DNA of 64,000 bases. It comes from Arthrobacter gandavensis (GTDB lineage Bacteria > Actinomycetota > Actinomycetes > Actinomycetales > Micrococcaceae). A program made the position numbers and the translations under genes. The first letter of the stretch is position 1. The number at the start of each line of letters is the position of its first letter. Where the stretch lies: contig NZ_VTFU01000006.1 in the NCBI RefSeq assembly GCF_009192735.1, positions 1 to 64,000 on the forward strand. The letters run 5' to 3'. Shown one piece after another: positions 16,613 to 26,608 of the stretch. The notes beneath the pieces were generated by a model. It had not been told where the DNA came from, did no database searches, and was given only the letters and a program-made list of their open reading frames with translations.

Positions 16613-17821
16613 CTACCCCGGCCGGCGGACCTCCGGAACCAGTTCCAGCATGTGCGCCTCCACGTAGTCCAGCGCCAGGCGCACGGCGCCGGTGGGCACC
16701 AGCATCTTGCCCATGTCTGAAACAGCAAGCCGGGGCGGCTCACTCACATAACGGGCCAACTCCTCGGTCATCACCGGCAGCAGAGCCGTAGCTGATGCAG
16801 CCACGGCGCCGCCAATGACGATCAGTTTTGGGTCGAAAAACGAGGACACCAGCGCCAGGACCCGGGCCATCCGCCGGGCAATGCGGTCCAGGATTTCTTC
16901 AGCCACCGGATCGCCGGCCTCTGCGGCCTCGAACACCAGGCGTGCGGAAGCGCGGTTGGTGGCCGGGCCCACCAGGGCGCGGATGCCGCCGTCGTGCCCG
17001 TCCTTCAGCGCCGCGCTGCCCCACAGCCGGGCCAGCTTGGCGATGCCGTCCTCATTGCCAACCCCGGCCACCAGCTCCAGGGCACCCATCGCACCCGTGC
17101 CGCCGGAGGCGCCGTGCAGGAGCCGGCCGGATTCGATAATGCCGCTGCCCAGGCGCTCGCCGGCCAGGATCACCGCCAGGTTCTTCTCGCCGGCACCCAC
17201 CCCGCGCCAGCGCTCGGCCAAAGCGGCGAGCTTGGCGTCGTTCTCCACCAGCAGGGGCCAGCCGCGGCCTTCGCCAAATTCCTTCCGCAGGCCCAGATCG
17301 AACATCGGCGCCACCTCCTGCCCGGGGGCGACGGCGCCGTCGCCGGTTACCTGGGCGGCGATGCCCATGCCCACGCACAGCACGGCAGCGGAGGTGATGC
17401 CGGCGTCGGCCAGTGCCTGGTCCACTGCCGCGGAGAGGACCCGGCGCCGCTGCTCTGGCACTCCGCCGTGCCGGGGGAACCGGGCCTCGGACCCGCCCAC
17501 CACGGTGCCGGACAGGTCGGAGACCAGGACACGGACGGTGGCAATGCCGACGTCGAGCCCCAGGACATGCCCGGCTCCGGCATTAAATTCGAAGCGGCGG
17601 GCCGGCCGGCCCTTCTGTCCACCGATCCGCGGCGACTCGCGCTCACGCGCCCAGCCCCGGGCAATCAGGTCATCGCAGACCGCGATGACGGTGGCCCGCG
17701 TCAGCCCGGTGGCCGAAATAAGGTCGGTTCCAGTGGCCGAGGGCACGGTGCGGAGCACCTCCAGCACTGCGCGCAGGTTGGTGCGCCGCAGGAGCTGCGG
17801 GGTACTGGTGGAGGCATCCAT
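16613..17821 (-). CDS. ROK-family transcriptional repressor
   Basis: About 402 residues. N-terminal winged helix-turn-helix (about 10-75; TDLISATGLTRATVIAVCDDLIARGW), then an ROK sugar-kinase-like domain with GHVLGLDVGIATVRVLVSDL, the ENDAK motif (VENDAKLAALAE), and GGTGAMGALEL. The zinc-binding CXCGXXGC loop of classical ROK kinases is not evident. The frame is open back to 17980, but that would run through the operator. ATG 17821 with AAAGGG upstream is the sensible start. Divergent from gap, with a 21-bp palindrome between them, so it probably controls both. The inducer is presumably a sugar or sugar phosphate. Confidence 0.88.
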   Translation of the reverse strand: MDASTSTPQLLRRTNLRAVLEVLRTVPSATGTDLISATGLTRATVIAVCDDLIARGWARERESPRIGGQKGRPARRFEFNAGAGHVLGLDVGIATVRVLVSDLSGTVVGGSEARFPRHGGVPEQRRRVLSAAVDQALADAGITSAAVLCVGMGIAAQVTGDGAVAPGQEVAPMFDLGLRKEFGEGRGWPLLVENDAKLAALAERWRGVGAGEKNLAVILAGERLGSGIIESGRLLHGASGGTGAMGALELVAGVGNEDGIAKLARLWGSAALKDGHDGGIRALVGPATNRASARLVFEAAEAGDPVAEEILDRIARRMARVLALVSSFFDPKLIVIGGAVAASATALLPVMTEELARYVSEPPRLAVSDMGKMLVPTGAVRLALDYVEAHMLELVPEVRRPG

Positions 17822-17845
17822 GGTTGGCCCTTTGGCGTGGTGGCT

Positions 17846-17874
17846 TTGACGTGTGGCGGCGATAACAGCATAAT
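17846..17874 (+). promoter_or_regulatory. Probable vegetative promoter of gap
   Basis: TTGACG (17846-17851), a 17-nt spacer, and CATAAT (17869-17874) give five of six matches in each hexamer to the sigma-70 consensus. Predicted transcription starts near 17881, immediately before the palindrome at 17887-17907. In the other direction TATAAT (17873-17878 on the minus strand) is a candidate -10 for the ROK gene. Confidence 0.6.
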
Positions 17875-17879
17875 TATAG

Positions 17880-18941
<1,062 letters not shown>

Positions 18942-18983
18942 GGAACGGTTCCCGCTCCGGCGGGGAACAGAACAGAACACTGC

Positions 18984-19033
18984 ACGACGGCGCCGCGCCG
19001 GACCGCTTCCACGGTCCGGGCGGCGCCGTCGTC
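18984..19033 (+). terminator. Terminator after gap
   Basis: ACGACGGCGCCG pairs with CGGCGCCGTCGT, and the inner CGGACCG pairs with CGGTCCG, forming a long GC-rich stem ended by TTAATGG. It is placed 43 nt after the gap stop. Confidence 0.8.
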
Positions 19034-19118
19034 GTTAATGGAAAAGCCGTGGCGGGATAACGCAGTGTTCTCCAGCCCTGACCCCCAGCATCGAAAACCG
19101 GATGAAGGGCCCCGACGG

Positions 19119-19667
19119 CTACAGCGCCTCGAGCCCGGCCGCCGCGCAGACAGCCCCGGCGGCGAGGAGCACAGCGCTGGCAGGCAGTCCGCACCAGAAG
19201 CTGCGCGCAGCGGCCCGGTCCGGCACCCGTGCGGCCGTCACCGCGGCTGCGGTAAGCACGATTCCGGCAACGGCGAAAACCGGCTGCTGGAACACCCACG
19301 CCAGCGGGATGAAGTGGATGCCGACTACCGCGAGGATCAGTGGCGCAATGAGGTCGCTGCGCTTCCGCCGCGTCGCCAGAATGACAAGAACAATCATGGC
19401 GGCAACTTCCAGCCAAAACACGGCGGTGTACCAGGCGAAGGCCGCTCCGCCGAAGACGATCGCTGTTGGTTCGCCCCAGTTGCTGACCGCCGCCGGGACG
19501 GTGACGGCTGCCAGTGCTGCACCTCCGAGACCCAGGGTGCCAAGGATGAAATGCCAGATTAAGCCGTGCGGCGGGCGCTCCTGCGCCCATCCGGCCCAGA
19601 TGAACGCAGCCACACCGAAAATTGCACCGGTCATCAGCAGGTCCCGCGGAAAATCGGTAATGATCAT
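19119..19667 (-). CDS. Hypothetical five- to six-helix membrane protein
   Basis: 182 residues, almost entirely hydrophobic, with predicted membrane segments near 8-28, 37-58, 70-97, 105-125, 128-146 and 157-180. Polar stretches are short (RRKRSD after helix 3; RVPDRAAARS after helix 5). I recognise no family or motif. It lies 33 nt downstream of the LssY-C-domain gene on the same strand and is probably co-transcribed with it. Confidence 0.65.
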   Translation of the reverse strand: MIITDFPRDLLMTGAIFGVAAFIWAGWAQERPPHGLIWHFILGTLGLGGAALAAVTVPAAVSNWGEPTAIVFGGAAFAWYTAVFWLEVAAMIVLVILATRRKRSDLIAPLILAVVGIHFIPLAWVFQQPVFAVAGIVLTAAAVTAARVPDRAAARSFWCGLPASAVLLAAGAVCAAAGLEAL

Positions 19668-19700
19668 CAGGAAACCGCCCCTTTTTTGTTTCCGGCCGCC

Positions 19701-21074
19701 CTAGCTGACGGCATCCCGGACATGCTCACGCTTCCGGCTGTGACTGCTGCGACGGCTGCGCCGCTGATGCGCGAACTCCCGGGCCCGCCCGCTGGACAAG
19801 GCCAGGATGAGCAGGACATCGAGGGAGTAGCCGGCCAGATTGGTCCGCAGGGGAACCTCCGGGCCGCTGCTGACAACGGAAACGATCTGGAGGACAACAG
19901 CGACGGCGCTGAGGCTCATCGCGGCTACGCGCGCCGTGTTGATTCCCCGAAGGATGAGCACTGCCCAGCAGACGTCCAAGCAGGCGAAGATCACCAGCAG
20001 GACTCCAACCGTCTGGGTGCCGCTGCCCAGATCGACGGCAGCCGGATCCGGCAGGATATTCCCCCAGGGCCCGTTGCCGTTGGTGAGTAAAGCCGCCGCC
20101 ACCGCCAGCGCGGCAAGTGCCCGCAGGAACACCAGAACACTGCCGACGACGATGGGAGCGGGCCTTCGGTGCTGTGGGCCGGAACTCCCGGCGGAGGACA
20201 GTGGGACCCGGGACCGCAAGGCCGTCTGCCCCACGTTCACGATGGGCAGGTCTCCGTCGGTCTCGAAGGTGTCCCCGCCGCCGTTGCGGGAGTGGTAGCC
20301 GGTGGAGAACCCCTGGATGACCTCCACCGGCAGGTCCGCGGAGGACTCCGTCAGGGACGAAACGACGTAGTCCCGTTCGGCGTCAATGTCTGCGCCGATC
20401 CGGTGCGTGACCTGGAGCGTGAAGAAGGACAGTCCGACCGACCGGTCATAGGCTGCCGCCGCAAGCCAGTCCACGGAAATTCCGCCGGGCAGGAGCCACC
20501 CCTCCGGGCAGCGCCAGAAGCGAAGGTGGTGCCGTCGCCGCGGGTTTCCGTCAATTTCCTGCTGGTAGGCAAAGTCCTGTTGGCGGCCAAACAGGAACAG
20601 CGGGCTCACCGGAGCTGCCGCATAGCTGCGGTGCAGGATGCTGGCCATGATGATGCGGCGGCTGCTCGCCAGGGTGACCGGGTCCGCCGCCGTCCAGCCG
20701 GCGTGCTCGAGCGCGCCGCGCAGCTGTTCTTCGGGCCCGCGGAACGCCAGGTTCACCGGGTCCCCGAAGAGCCCGTCGCTGGTCCGGGTTCGTCCCATGA
20801 AGTAGTCGGGAATGTAAATGCGGGTCAGGATCCGATGGATTCTCGGGAGCACCAGATACGCCAGGGCAACCCAGAAAACGACCAGCACCCAAAGATGCCG
20901 TGGCTGCAGGCTCTCATCCAGGAGCATGACGGCGAACCAACCCGCCGCGATGCCGCTGAAGAGAAAAAAGGCCCAGTCGACGGCGGTCTCAGGGGAAACG
21001 GCAGTCACAGCGGTGCTCCGGGTGGCGCCCGTTGACTGAGTCATAAGCCCACGCTCAGGGTTCGGGGTTTCCAC
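19701..21074 (-). CDS. LssY C-terminal-domain membrane protein
   Basis: About 457 residues. Two membrane helices near 34-75, then a soluble segment with DYFMGRTRTSDGLFGDPVNLAF, PLFLFGRQQDFAYQQ, and the HHLRFW...GWLLPGGISVDW pattern found in the C-terminal domain of LssY-like proteins, and then three or four helices from about 310 to 430. Function unknown; LssY relatives are linked to secretion neighbourhoods but without a defined role. The GTG at 21074 has GAAGG at 6-nt spacing, whereas the ATG at 21044 has no clear Shine-Dalgarno, so the GTG is preferred. Pairs with the downstream membrane protein gene. Confidence 0.7.
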   Translation of the reverse strand: METPNPERGLMTQSTGATRSTAVTAVSPETAVDWAFFLFSGIAAGWFAVMLLDESLQPRHLWVLVVFWVALAYLVLPRIHRILTRIYIPDYFMGRTRTSDGLFGDPVNLAFRGPEEQLRGALEHAGWTAADPVTLASSRRIIMASILHRSYAAAPVSPLFLFGRQQDFAYQQEIDGNPRRRHHLRFWRCPEGWLLPGGISVDWLAAAAYDRSVGLSFFTLQVTHRIGADIDAERDYVVSSLTESSADLPVEVIQGFSTGYHSRNGGGDTFETDGDLPIVNVGQTALRSRVPLSSAGSSGPQHRRPAPIVVGSVLVFLRALAALAVAAALLTNGNGPWGNILPDPAAVDLGSGTQTVGVLLVIFACLDVCWAVLILRGINTARVAAMSLSAVAVVLQIVSVVSSGPEVPLRTNLAGYSLDVLLILALSSGRAREFAHQRRSRRSSHSRKREHVRDAVS

Positions 21075-21239
21075 GTCAAGCCTTCAGTGCCAGCCGGAGC
21101 CGTGCGTGGCGATCCGGCGGAGCTGCCCGGCCGCATCCATCGCCGGCTCCTTGTTCCGGAGGCCGGACCCTTGTTCCCTTTTTGCGGGCCGTCCACAATG
21201 AGGTGGGAGGCCAGGCCGAACGTTGAGAGGACACACACC

Positions 21240-21467
21240 ATGGAACTCGTTCCCAACAACTCCCTCACCTGCGCAAGCCCCGAGGAAGGCCGGCGGCTGG
21301 CCCTGACCCTGGCCCTGCAGACATCCCTCGCCATCCAGCCCGACGAGCACGTGCAGAATATCCTCCGTGACGCCTACGCCAACAGCCCGGAGGGGCTGAT
21401 CGCAGCCTCCCAGGTGGTGGCCACGGAATTCGCCACCATAGCGGCTGCCAATAATTACTGGCGCTGA
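21240..21467 (+). CDS. Small hypothetical protein (75 aa)
   Basis: A small acidic, probably helical protein with one cysteine (TCASPEE) and a C-terminal segment ATIAAANNYWR. GAGAGG lies 9 nt before the ATG; in-frame codons continue upstream but without a better start. I do not recognise the family. It lies 95 nt before the patatin gene on the same strand and could be its partner, but nothing in its sequence indicates a function. It has no leader-peptide or Cys/Ser/Thr-rich core, so it does not look like a RiPP precursor. Confidence 0.55.
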   Translation: MELVPNNSLTCASPEEGRRLALTLALQTSLAIQPDEHVQNILRDAYANSPEGLIAASQVVATEFATIAAANNYWR

Positions 21468-21562
21468 GAGGTTCCGGCCGGGGCCAACCTTGACCCCCCA
21501 AGCCGGCCCGGGCAGGGTTAACCGCACGCTGGGACCACCCATTTATCCCCTCAGGAGCCGCC

Positions 21563-22525
21563 ATGCTGCGCATCCTCTCCATTGACGGCGGCGGAGTCCG
21601 CGGCATCATTCCTATCATGTGGCTGACCCACCTGGAAAAACGGGCCGGCAAGCCGACCGCGGAGCTTTTCGACCTGATTGTTGGGACGTCTGTAGGCGGG
21701 ATGATCGCGTTGGCCCTGACCTGCCCGCGCGACGGAGGCTCGCCCTACAGTGCCAAAGAAGTGCGGAACCTGAACTTCACCAGCGCCAAATCGATCTTTC
21801 CGCGGGACCATGCCAAACGGGACTTATCGGCCATCCCGCCGGGCGGATCCATGTACCCCGCACAGCCCCTGCAGCACTTCCTTGAAGAAGTCCTCGGTGA
21901 CGCGAAGCTGTCCCAGGCCACCCTTCCCGTGGCCGTCACCACCTGCGACCTGACCAACACACAGGCACTGCACTTTGCCGGCGGAGGACTGGACCAGTCC
22001 CAGCTCGGCGATGCCCCCATGGCGCTCGCGGCCCGGGCCACGGGGTCGCTGCCCCGCTTTTTCCCCGCCGTGACCTACACCGATCCCGGCGGAAACACCC
22101 GGGAGCTGGTGGACGGCGGGCTGGCCGCCGATGACCCCGCCCTGGTGGCCTACACCCTGGGTCTTTCGCTTCCCCGGGACGACGACGGCGTGCTGCTGGT
22201 CTCGCTGGGCACCGGCACCTCCGGCGCCTCGATCGGGCTGCTGCTCAATGCCGAGCAGACACGGAACACCGCTGACCTCCAGGCGCTGGAGCAGGACTTC
22301 GCCATGGTCTTCGGCGGCCCGGGCCAGCTGATGAGGGAAGGCCTGCGCCGGATACTGGACACCAACTATGTGCGGATTCAGGCACGCCTGCTGCCGGGCA
22401 CCAACCATGCGTCCAACGACGCCGGAGCCAAGAACATCCTGGGCCTGCTGGCCAGCGCTGAAAAGATGGCACTGGACACCTCGGCCGAACTGCACCGGCT
22501 GGCAGAGGTGCTGCAGGAGAAATAG
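21563..22525 (+). CDS. Patatin-like phospholipase
   Basis: A 320-residue acyl hydrolase of the patatin family, expected to release fatty acids from lipids with a Ser-Asp dyad. The oxyanion loop is IDGGGVRG (7-14), the nucleophile elbow GTSVG has S43, and the dyad Asp is in LVDGGLAADDP (D184). No signal peptide or membrane helix, so it is cytoplasmic or membrane-peripheral. CAGGAG lies upstream of the ATG. Patatins also serve as effectors in CBASS defence (CapV), but no CD-NTase or other CBASS gene is nearby, so a metabolic role is more likely. Confidence 0.9.
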   Translation: MLRILSIDGGGVRGIIPIMWLTHLEKRAGKPTAELFDLIVGTSVGGMIALALTCPRDGGSPYSAKEVRNLNFTSAKSIFPRDHAKRDLSAIPPGGSMYPAQPLQHFLEEVLGDAKLSQATLPVAVTTCDLTNTQALHFAGGGLDQSQLGDAPMALAARATGSLPRFFPAVTYTDPGGNTRELVDGGLAADDPALVAYTLGLSLPRDDDGVLLVSLGTGTSGASIGLLLNAEQTRNTADLQALEQDFAMVFGGPGQLMREGLRRILDTNYVRIQARLLPGTNHASNDAGAKNILGLLASAEKMALDTSAELHRLAEVLQEK

Positions 22526-22583
22526 CCCTGCCGATCGAAAAAGTCTCTTGCCTCGATGGAAAGTAACTCATAGACTTACCGCT

Positions 22584-23054
22584 ATGGAAAATGACTTTCA
22601 AGGCCGTCCCTCCGCCAAAGAAGCGGCTGCCCGGCTGAACGAGCTGTCCGGGGACCGCCGCGCATTGGCCGGCAGCACGCGCGTCCCCCGGATACTGCTG
22701 GCTGCCTACGGAGGTGTCGCCGCATGGTGGGTGGCCGGTGCGGCCTCAGCCAGTCCGGGGGAAAACTACCAGCCGCCGACCTCCGGATGGCTGGCACTGG
22801 TGGCCGTGCTGGTCGTCGCCCATCTGATGAACCGGGAAACCGGAATCCGCTTCAAGAGCATGGGTCCGGGAGCTGCCGCGGCCATGGTTGGCATACTGCT
22901 GGTATGCCTCACGCTGTTCTCCGTGTCTCTTGGATTGGTGTCGCTGGGCGCGGGGTGGGCCGTGGCCTTCACGAGCCTGGCAGCCTTTGGAGCGGTGAGC
23001 TGGCTGGCGTCGGTGGCCTACCGCTCGGCACTGGACCGGTTGGGCAATGCCTGA
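22584..23054 (+). CDS. Hypothetical membrane protein paired with a winged-helix regulator
   Basis: 156 residues with a polar N-terminal 30 and about four membrane helices (near 36-52, 65-78, 90-112 and 115-140). The arrangement of a small four-helix membrane protein followed by an overlapping one-domain winged-helix regulator is common in actinobacteria, but its function is unknown. The frame is open for over 200 nt upstream; the ATG at 22584 is the first that leaves the patatin gene intact. Its stop overlaps the next gene by 8 nt, so the pair is co-translated. Confidence 0.7.
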   Translation: MENDFQGRPSAKEAAARLNELSGDRRALAGSTRVPRILLAAYGGVAAWWVAGAASASPGENYQPPTSGWLALVAVLVVAHLMNRETGIRFKSMGPGAAAAMVGILLVCLTLFSVSLGLVSLGAGWAVAFTSLAAFGAVSWLASVAYRSALDRLGNA

Positions 23055-23352
23055 GGCACAGTTCAATGACCTGATTCATGCTCCCACCCGGCTGCGGATC
23101 TGCGGCCTGCTGCGCGCGGTGGACTCACTGGACTTCGCCGTCCTCCGCGACGGACTGGGGATATCCGATGCTGCCCTGTCAAAACACCTGAAGACGCTGG
23201 CAGACGCCGGATTTATTCACCTGTCCAAGGCCGCTTCGGAGAACCGCCAGGACGCCAGGCGGCTGACCTGGGTGGGGCTCACCCCTGCCGGCAGGGACGC
23301 CTTCGACGCGCATGTCCGCGCCCTGCAGCAGATCGCCGCCGCGGCCGGCTGA
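23047..23352 (+). CDS. Winged-helix (MarR/ArsR-like) transcriptional regulator
   Basis: A 101-residue single-domain regulator: APTRLRICGLLR as helix 1, ISDAALSKHLKTLADAGFIHL as recognition helix and turn, then a wing with RRLTWVGLTPAGRDAFDAH. This matches the small winged-helix DNA-binding family (HTH_34 type). No cysteines for metal sensing. It overlaps the preceding membrane protein gene by 8 nt and probably regulates that operon. Confidence 0.85.
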   Translation: MPEAQFNDLIHAPTRLRICGLLRAVDSLDFAVLRDGLGISDAALSKHLKTLADAGFIHLSKAASENRQDARRLTWVGLTPAGRDAFDAHVRALQQIAAAAG

Positions 23353-23369
23353 GGGCACAGCCGATTTCC

Positions 23370-23397
23370 TTCCTGTCACAAATTTCCTGTCACAAAT
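23370..23397 (+). repeat. 14-bp tandem duplication holding two TGTCACA boxes
   Basis: TTCCTGTCACAAAT occurs twice in direct tandem (23370-23383 and 23384-23397). Each copy carries TGTCACA, the -35 motif associated with ECF41 sigma factors, one of which is encoded 1.2 kb downstream. Confidence 0.85.
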
Positions 23398-23414
23398 GGG
23401 CGCCGGCCGGTGTC
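23388..23414 (+). promoter_or_regulatory. Candidate ECF41 (SigJ-type) promoter
   Basis: TGTCACA (23388-23394), 16 nt, then TGTC (23411-23414), close to the ECF41 consensus TGTCACA-N16-CGTC with one mismatch in the -10. It lies 49 nt upstream of the oxidoreductase ATG, ahead of the oxidoreductase-sigJ pair, as expected for an autoregulated ECF41 operon. A second TGTCACA 14 nt upstream has no matching -10. Confidence 0.7.
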
Positions 23415-23462
23415 CCATGTGTGAGCCGGCAATTAGCCGGAGATCCCAAACAGGAGAAGGTC

Positions 23463-24625
23463 ATGGAAACGACTGCAGTTGTCCTTGGCGGAGGATACGC
23501 CGGCGTCATGGCGGCCAACCGGCTGGCCGCAGCGAAGCGTCCGGAGCTCGAGGTTGTCCTGGTTAGCCCCGACGAACGTTTTGTGGAACGGATCCGGCTC
23601 CACGAGTACGCGCGGCCGGGACCCGAAAGGACCCCACCGTCGCTTATGGATCGCTCCTGCATTCCGGTGTCCGCCGGATGACGGAGACCGCAGCCAGGAT
23701 TGATGCGGCCACCCGAACCATCCGGTTTGCAGGAGGCGGCACGCTGGATTACGACTATCTCGTGTATGCCGTGGGCTCCGGGCAGGCGAGGATCCCCGAC
23801 GGAGCACTGACCATCAGCACCCTGGCCGGTTCGGCACAGGCCCGCCGGGCCGTGGAGGCGCTGGAGCCGGGACAGCACGTAGCAGTGGTGGGCGGAGGCC
23901 TCACCGCAATCGAAACCGCAGCCGAAACTGCGCACCGCCACCGGCACCTGCGCGTCAGCCTGCACGCGGCGGACGTCCCAGCGCCCCGTGTCTCCGCCGG
24001 GGCCCGCCGTGGCCTGGCCCGCAGCCTGCGCCGTGCCGGGGTGGAGCAGCGCAACGGAACCCCGGTGCCATCGTCGGGCGATCCGCGGGTGGGCCTGGAC
24101 GCCGACGTCGTGCTGTGGTGCGCCGGATTCAGCGTGCCGGACCTCGCCGCTGCCAGCGGTCTGCCGGTGGATGGTGCCGGCCGGCTGGTGGTGGACCCGG
24201 CCCTGCAGGTGCCCGGCCAGCCACGGATCTACGGTGCAGGGGACGCGGCGGCGATTGCCGGCCCGGACTTCGCCTATCTGCGGATGAGCTGCGCGGCAGC
24301 GATGCCGATGGGGGCCGACGCGGCGGGAAACATCCTCCGGGACATGGACGGTGAAGCACGCATTCGGCACGACAGCGGATTCGGGGGCCAGTGCGTTAGT
24401 CTGGGCCGCAGTGACGGGATGGTCCAGTTTGTCCGTGCGGATGACAGCCCGGTCCGGTTCCATCTGCACGGCAGGCTGGCGGCGGTCCAGAAGGAAATCA
24501 TCTGCCGGATGACGCTGCGCTGGATTCGCGGCGAAGCCAAACGGAGCGGAGCGTACACATGGCCCAAGGGCCCGCGCATGAGGACAACGACGGCGGAGCA
24601 GGGGCAGGCGCCGGCCTGGAGCTGA
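23463..24625 (+). pseudogene. FAD-dependent oxidoreductase, interrupted by a frameshift
   Basis: An NDH-2-like pyridine-nucleotide-disulfide oxidoreductase split across two frames. Frame one from ATG 23463 (AAACAGGAGAAGG upstream) gives METTAVVLGGGYAGVMAANR, the FAD-binding GxGxxG, up to RLHEYA. The sequence then continues in another frame as AAGTRKDPTVAYGS and on through VAVVGGGLTAIETAAE (the NADH-binding fold) to GAGDAAAIAGP. The switch is at about 23609-23614, where GCGCGG seems to carry an extra CG. Removing two bases restores one protein of about 386 residues. It overlaps sigJ by 67 nt. Either a recent mutation or a sequencing error. Confidence 0.85.
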
Positions 24626-25509
24626 GCCGGGACGCCGATTTCCTGGCCCACCGCGGCATGGTCTTTACCATCGCCTACGACGTCACCGGGGTGGTGGCCG
24701 ATGCCGAGGACGTGGTCCAGGAAACCTATCTGCGCTGGCGTGCGGTCGACAGGACGGTGGCCAACCCGCGGGCGTACCTGGCGAGGATTGCCACCCGGCA
24801 GGCGCTGAACGCCGTCCGTGCCGCGTCCCGGCGGCGGGAGGACTATCCCGGGGAATGGCTCCCAGAGCCGCTGCCCACGGGCGGAGGTATGCCCGGACCG
24901 GTCATTGATCCGGAAGCCGCCGCACTGACCGCCGCCGAAGTGTCCACCGCCATGCTCGTGGTCCTGCAGACCCTGAGCGGACCGGAACGGGCCGCGTTTA
25001 TCCTGCACGACGTGTTTGGCTTTGGCTATCCGGAAATCGCCCAGGCGCTCGAGGCCGGACAGCCCGCAGTGCGCCAGCTGGTGCACCGGGCCCGGGAGCG
25101 CGTCGGGACCAAAGCAGCCCGGACGCCGCCGGATCCGGCGGAGCACCGGGCCGCCGTCGGACGCTTCCTGGAGGCAACCCTGACCGGTCAGCTCCAAGCG
25201 CTGCTGGACGTGCTCGCGCCGGACGTGGTGCTGCATTCGGACGGCGGCGGCAAAGCCAGCGCCGCGGTCCGCCCGGTGTTTGGACCCGAGAAGGTGGCCA
25301 GGCTGATGCTCGGGCTGGCCACGAAGTACGCGTCCGGCGCAGTGCCGGAGTTTGTGGAACTTAACGGATTGCCTGCTGTCGCTTTCCGCGAGGCCGGAAC
25401 CATCACCACCGTGTTCCAGCTGAGTCTTGCCCACGGCCAGGTCAGCGGTGTGTACGCGATGCGCAACCCGGACAAGCTCGTTCACCTGCAGGGCACGGCT
25501 GTAGGCTGA
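24559..25509 (+). CDS. sigJ: ECF41-group RNA polymerase sigma factor (SigJ type)
   Basis: 316 residues. Sigma region 2 (about 25-95; [20 protein letters not shown] and [16 protein letters not shown]), region 4 (about 130-185; [26 protein letters not shown]), and a fused C-terminal SnoaL-like domain (about 195-300; [14 protein letters not shown]) that in ECF41 proteins modulates activity in place of an anti-sigma factor. ECF41 genes are typically linked to an oxidoreductase, decarboxylase or epimerase; here the partner is the upstream oxidoreductase. The ATG overlaps that gene. The likely self-promoter is at 23388-23414. Confidence 0.9.
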   Translation: MAQGPAHEDNDGGAGAGAGLELSRDADFLAHRGMVFTIAYDVTGVVADAEDVVQETYLRWRAVDRTVANPRAYLARIATRQALNAVRAASRRREDYPGEWLPEPLPTGGGMPGPVIDPEAAALTAAEVSTAMLVVLQTLSGPERAAFILHDVFGFGYPEIAQALEAGQPAVRQLVHRARERVGTKAARTPPDPAEHRAAVGRFLEATLTGQLQALLDVLAPDVVLHSDGGGKASAAVRPVFGPEKVARLMLGLATKYASGAVPEFVELNGLPAVAFREAGTITTVFQLSLAHGQVSGVYAMRNPDKLVHLQGTAVG

Positions 25510-25517
25510 ATCAGGTG

Positions 25518-26594
25518 ATGAATTCCCATGAAGCGAACCGCCGCTGGTCAGATGACGCCATCCGGCGGATCGAGGCGGAAGGCAACCGCTCCGCCGACAC
25601 CCACCTGTTTGAGATTCCCGTTCCCGCCGGATGGTCGGTGAAGGTCTACCTCAAGGACGAGTCCACCCACCGCACCGGCAGCCTCAAGCACCGCCTCGCC
25701 CGGTCGCTGTTCCTCTTTGGGCTGGTCAACGGATGGATCACCCGCGGCATGACCATCGTTGAGGCCTCCTCCGGCTCAACCGCCGTCTCCGAGGCCTACT
25801 TTGCGCAGCTGCTGGACCTGCCGTTTGTCGCCGTCATGCCCCGCACCACCAGCGCCGAGAAAATCGCGCTGATCGAGCAGTACAACGGAACCTGCCATTT
25901 TGTGGACGATCCGTCGCAGGTGTACGCGGCCGCCGAAGAGATCGCCCGCAGCAGCGGCGGCCACTACATGGACCAGTTCACCTATGCGGAGCGGGCCACG
26001 GACTGGCGGGGCAACAACAACATCGCCGAATCCATCTACGGGCAGCTGGCACTGGAAGAGGCTCCGGTACCCGAATGGATTGTGGTGGGCGCCGGCACCG
26101 GCGGCACCAGCGCCACCCTCGGCCGCTACATCCGGTATCACCGCCACGCCACGAAGCTGGCCGTGGTCGACCCGGAGAATTCAGTGTTCTATCCGTCCTG
26201 GCGCAACCCCGGCGTGCCCGCGGAAGGCGGCCCCTCACGGATCGAGGGCATCGGCCGGCCGCGGCTGGAACCGAGTTTTGTTCCGGCCGTCATCGACCAC
26301 ATGATCCAGGTTCCCGACGCCGCTTCGGTGGCCGCGGCCAGACATCTTTTCGATAGTGCGGGACTGCATGCCGGTCCGTCCACCGGCACCAACCTGTGGG
26401 GCGTGTGGCAGTTGGCGGCCGCGATGGAAGCGGAAGGGAAAAGCGGGAGCATCGTCTCCCTGATGTGCGATTCCGGCGACCGCTACGAGGCGTCCTACGG
26501 CAATGACAACTGGCTGGCCGCACGCGGGCTGGACCCGGCGCCGGCGCAGGCGCTGCTGGCCGAACTGTTTGAAACCGGCCGCTGGCCGCAGTAG
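25518..26594 (+). CDS. PLP-dependent cysteine-synthase-family enzyme
   Basis: About 358 residues of fold-type II PLP enzyme. The PLP lysine is in the [11 protein letters not shown] motif, the substrate loop is [14 protein letters not shown], and the phosphate-binding loop is [16 protein letters not shown]. The C-terminal part ends with [10 protein letters not shown]. Length and motifs resemble actinobacterial Cds1-type cysteine desulfhydrases as well as CysK-like synthases, so the reaction is cysteine synthesis or cysteine breakdown to sulfide and pyruvate. The ATG at 25518 follows a GTG at 25515. Transcribed with sigJ, 8 nt after its stop, so it may belong to that regulon. Confidence 0.85.
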   Translation: MNSHEANRRWSDDAIRRIEAEGNRSADTHLFEIPVPAGWSVKVYLKDESTHRTGSLKHRLARSLFLFGLVNGWITRGMTIVEASSGSTAVSEAYFAQLLDLPFVAVMPRTTSAEKIALIEQYNGTCHFVDDPSQVYAAAEEIARSSGGHYMDQFTYAERATDWRGNNNIAESIYGQLALEEAPVPEWIVVGAGTGGTSATLGRYIRYHRHATKLAVVDPENSVFYPSWRNPGVPAEGGPSRIEGIGRPRLEPSFVPAVIDHMIQVPDAASVAAARHLFDSAGLHAGPSTGTNLWGVWQLAAAMEAEGKSGSIVSLMCDSGDRYEASYGNDNWLAARGLDPAPAQALLAELFETGRWPQ

Positions 26595-26608
26595 CCGGAA
26601 GGCAGTGC

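Noticed and set aside
21240-21467. Small gene as a RiPP precursor for the lantibiotic-like protein at 14184
   Set aside because: It is over 6 kb away, has one Cys and no leader-core pattern, so no link is supported.
21240-22525. Small protein plus patatin as a CBASS-like or other defence pair
   Set aside because: No nucleotide cyclase, Cap2/Cap3 or other defence gene is adjacent, and the patatin lacks any recognisable extra sensor domain. Metabolic lipase is simpler.
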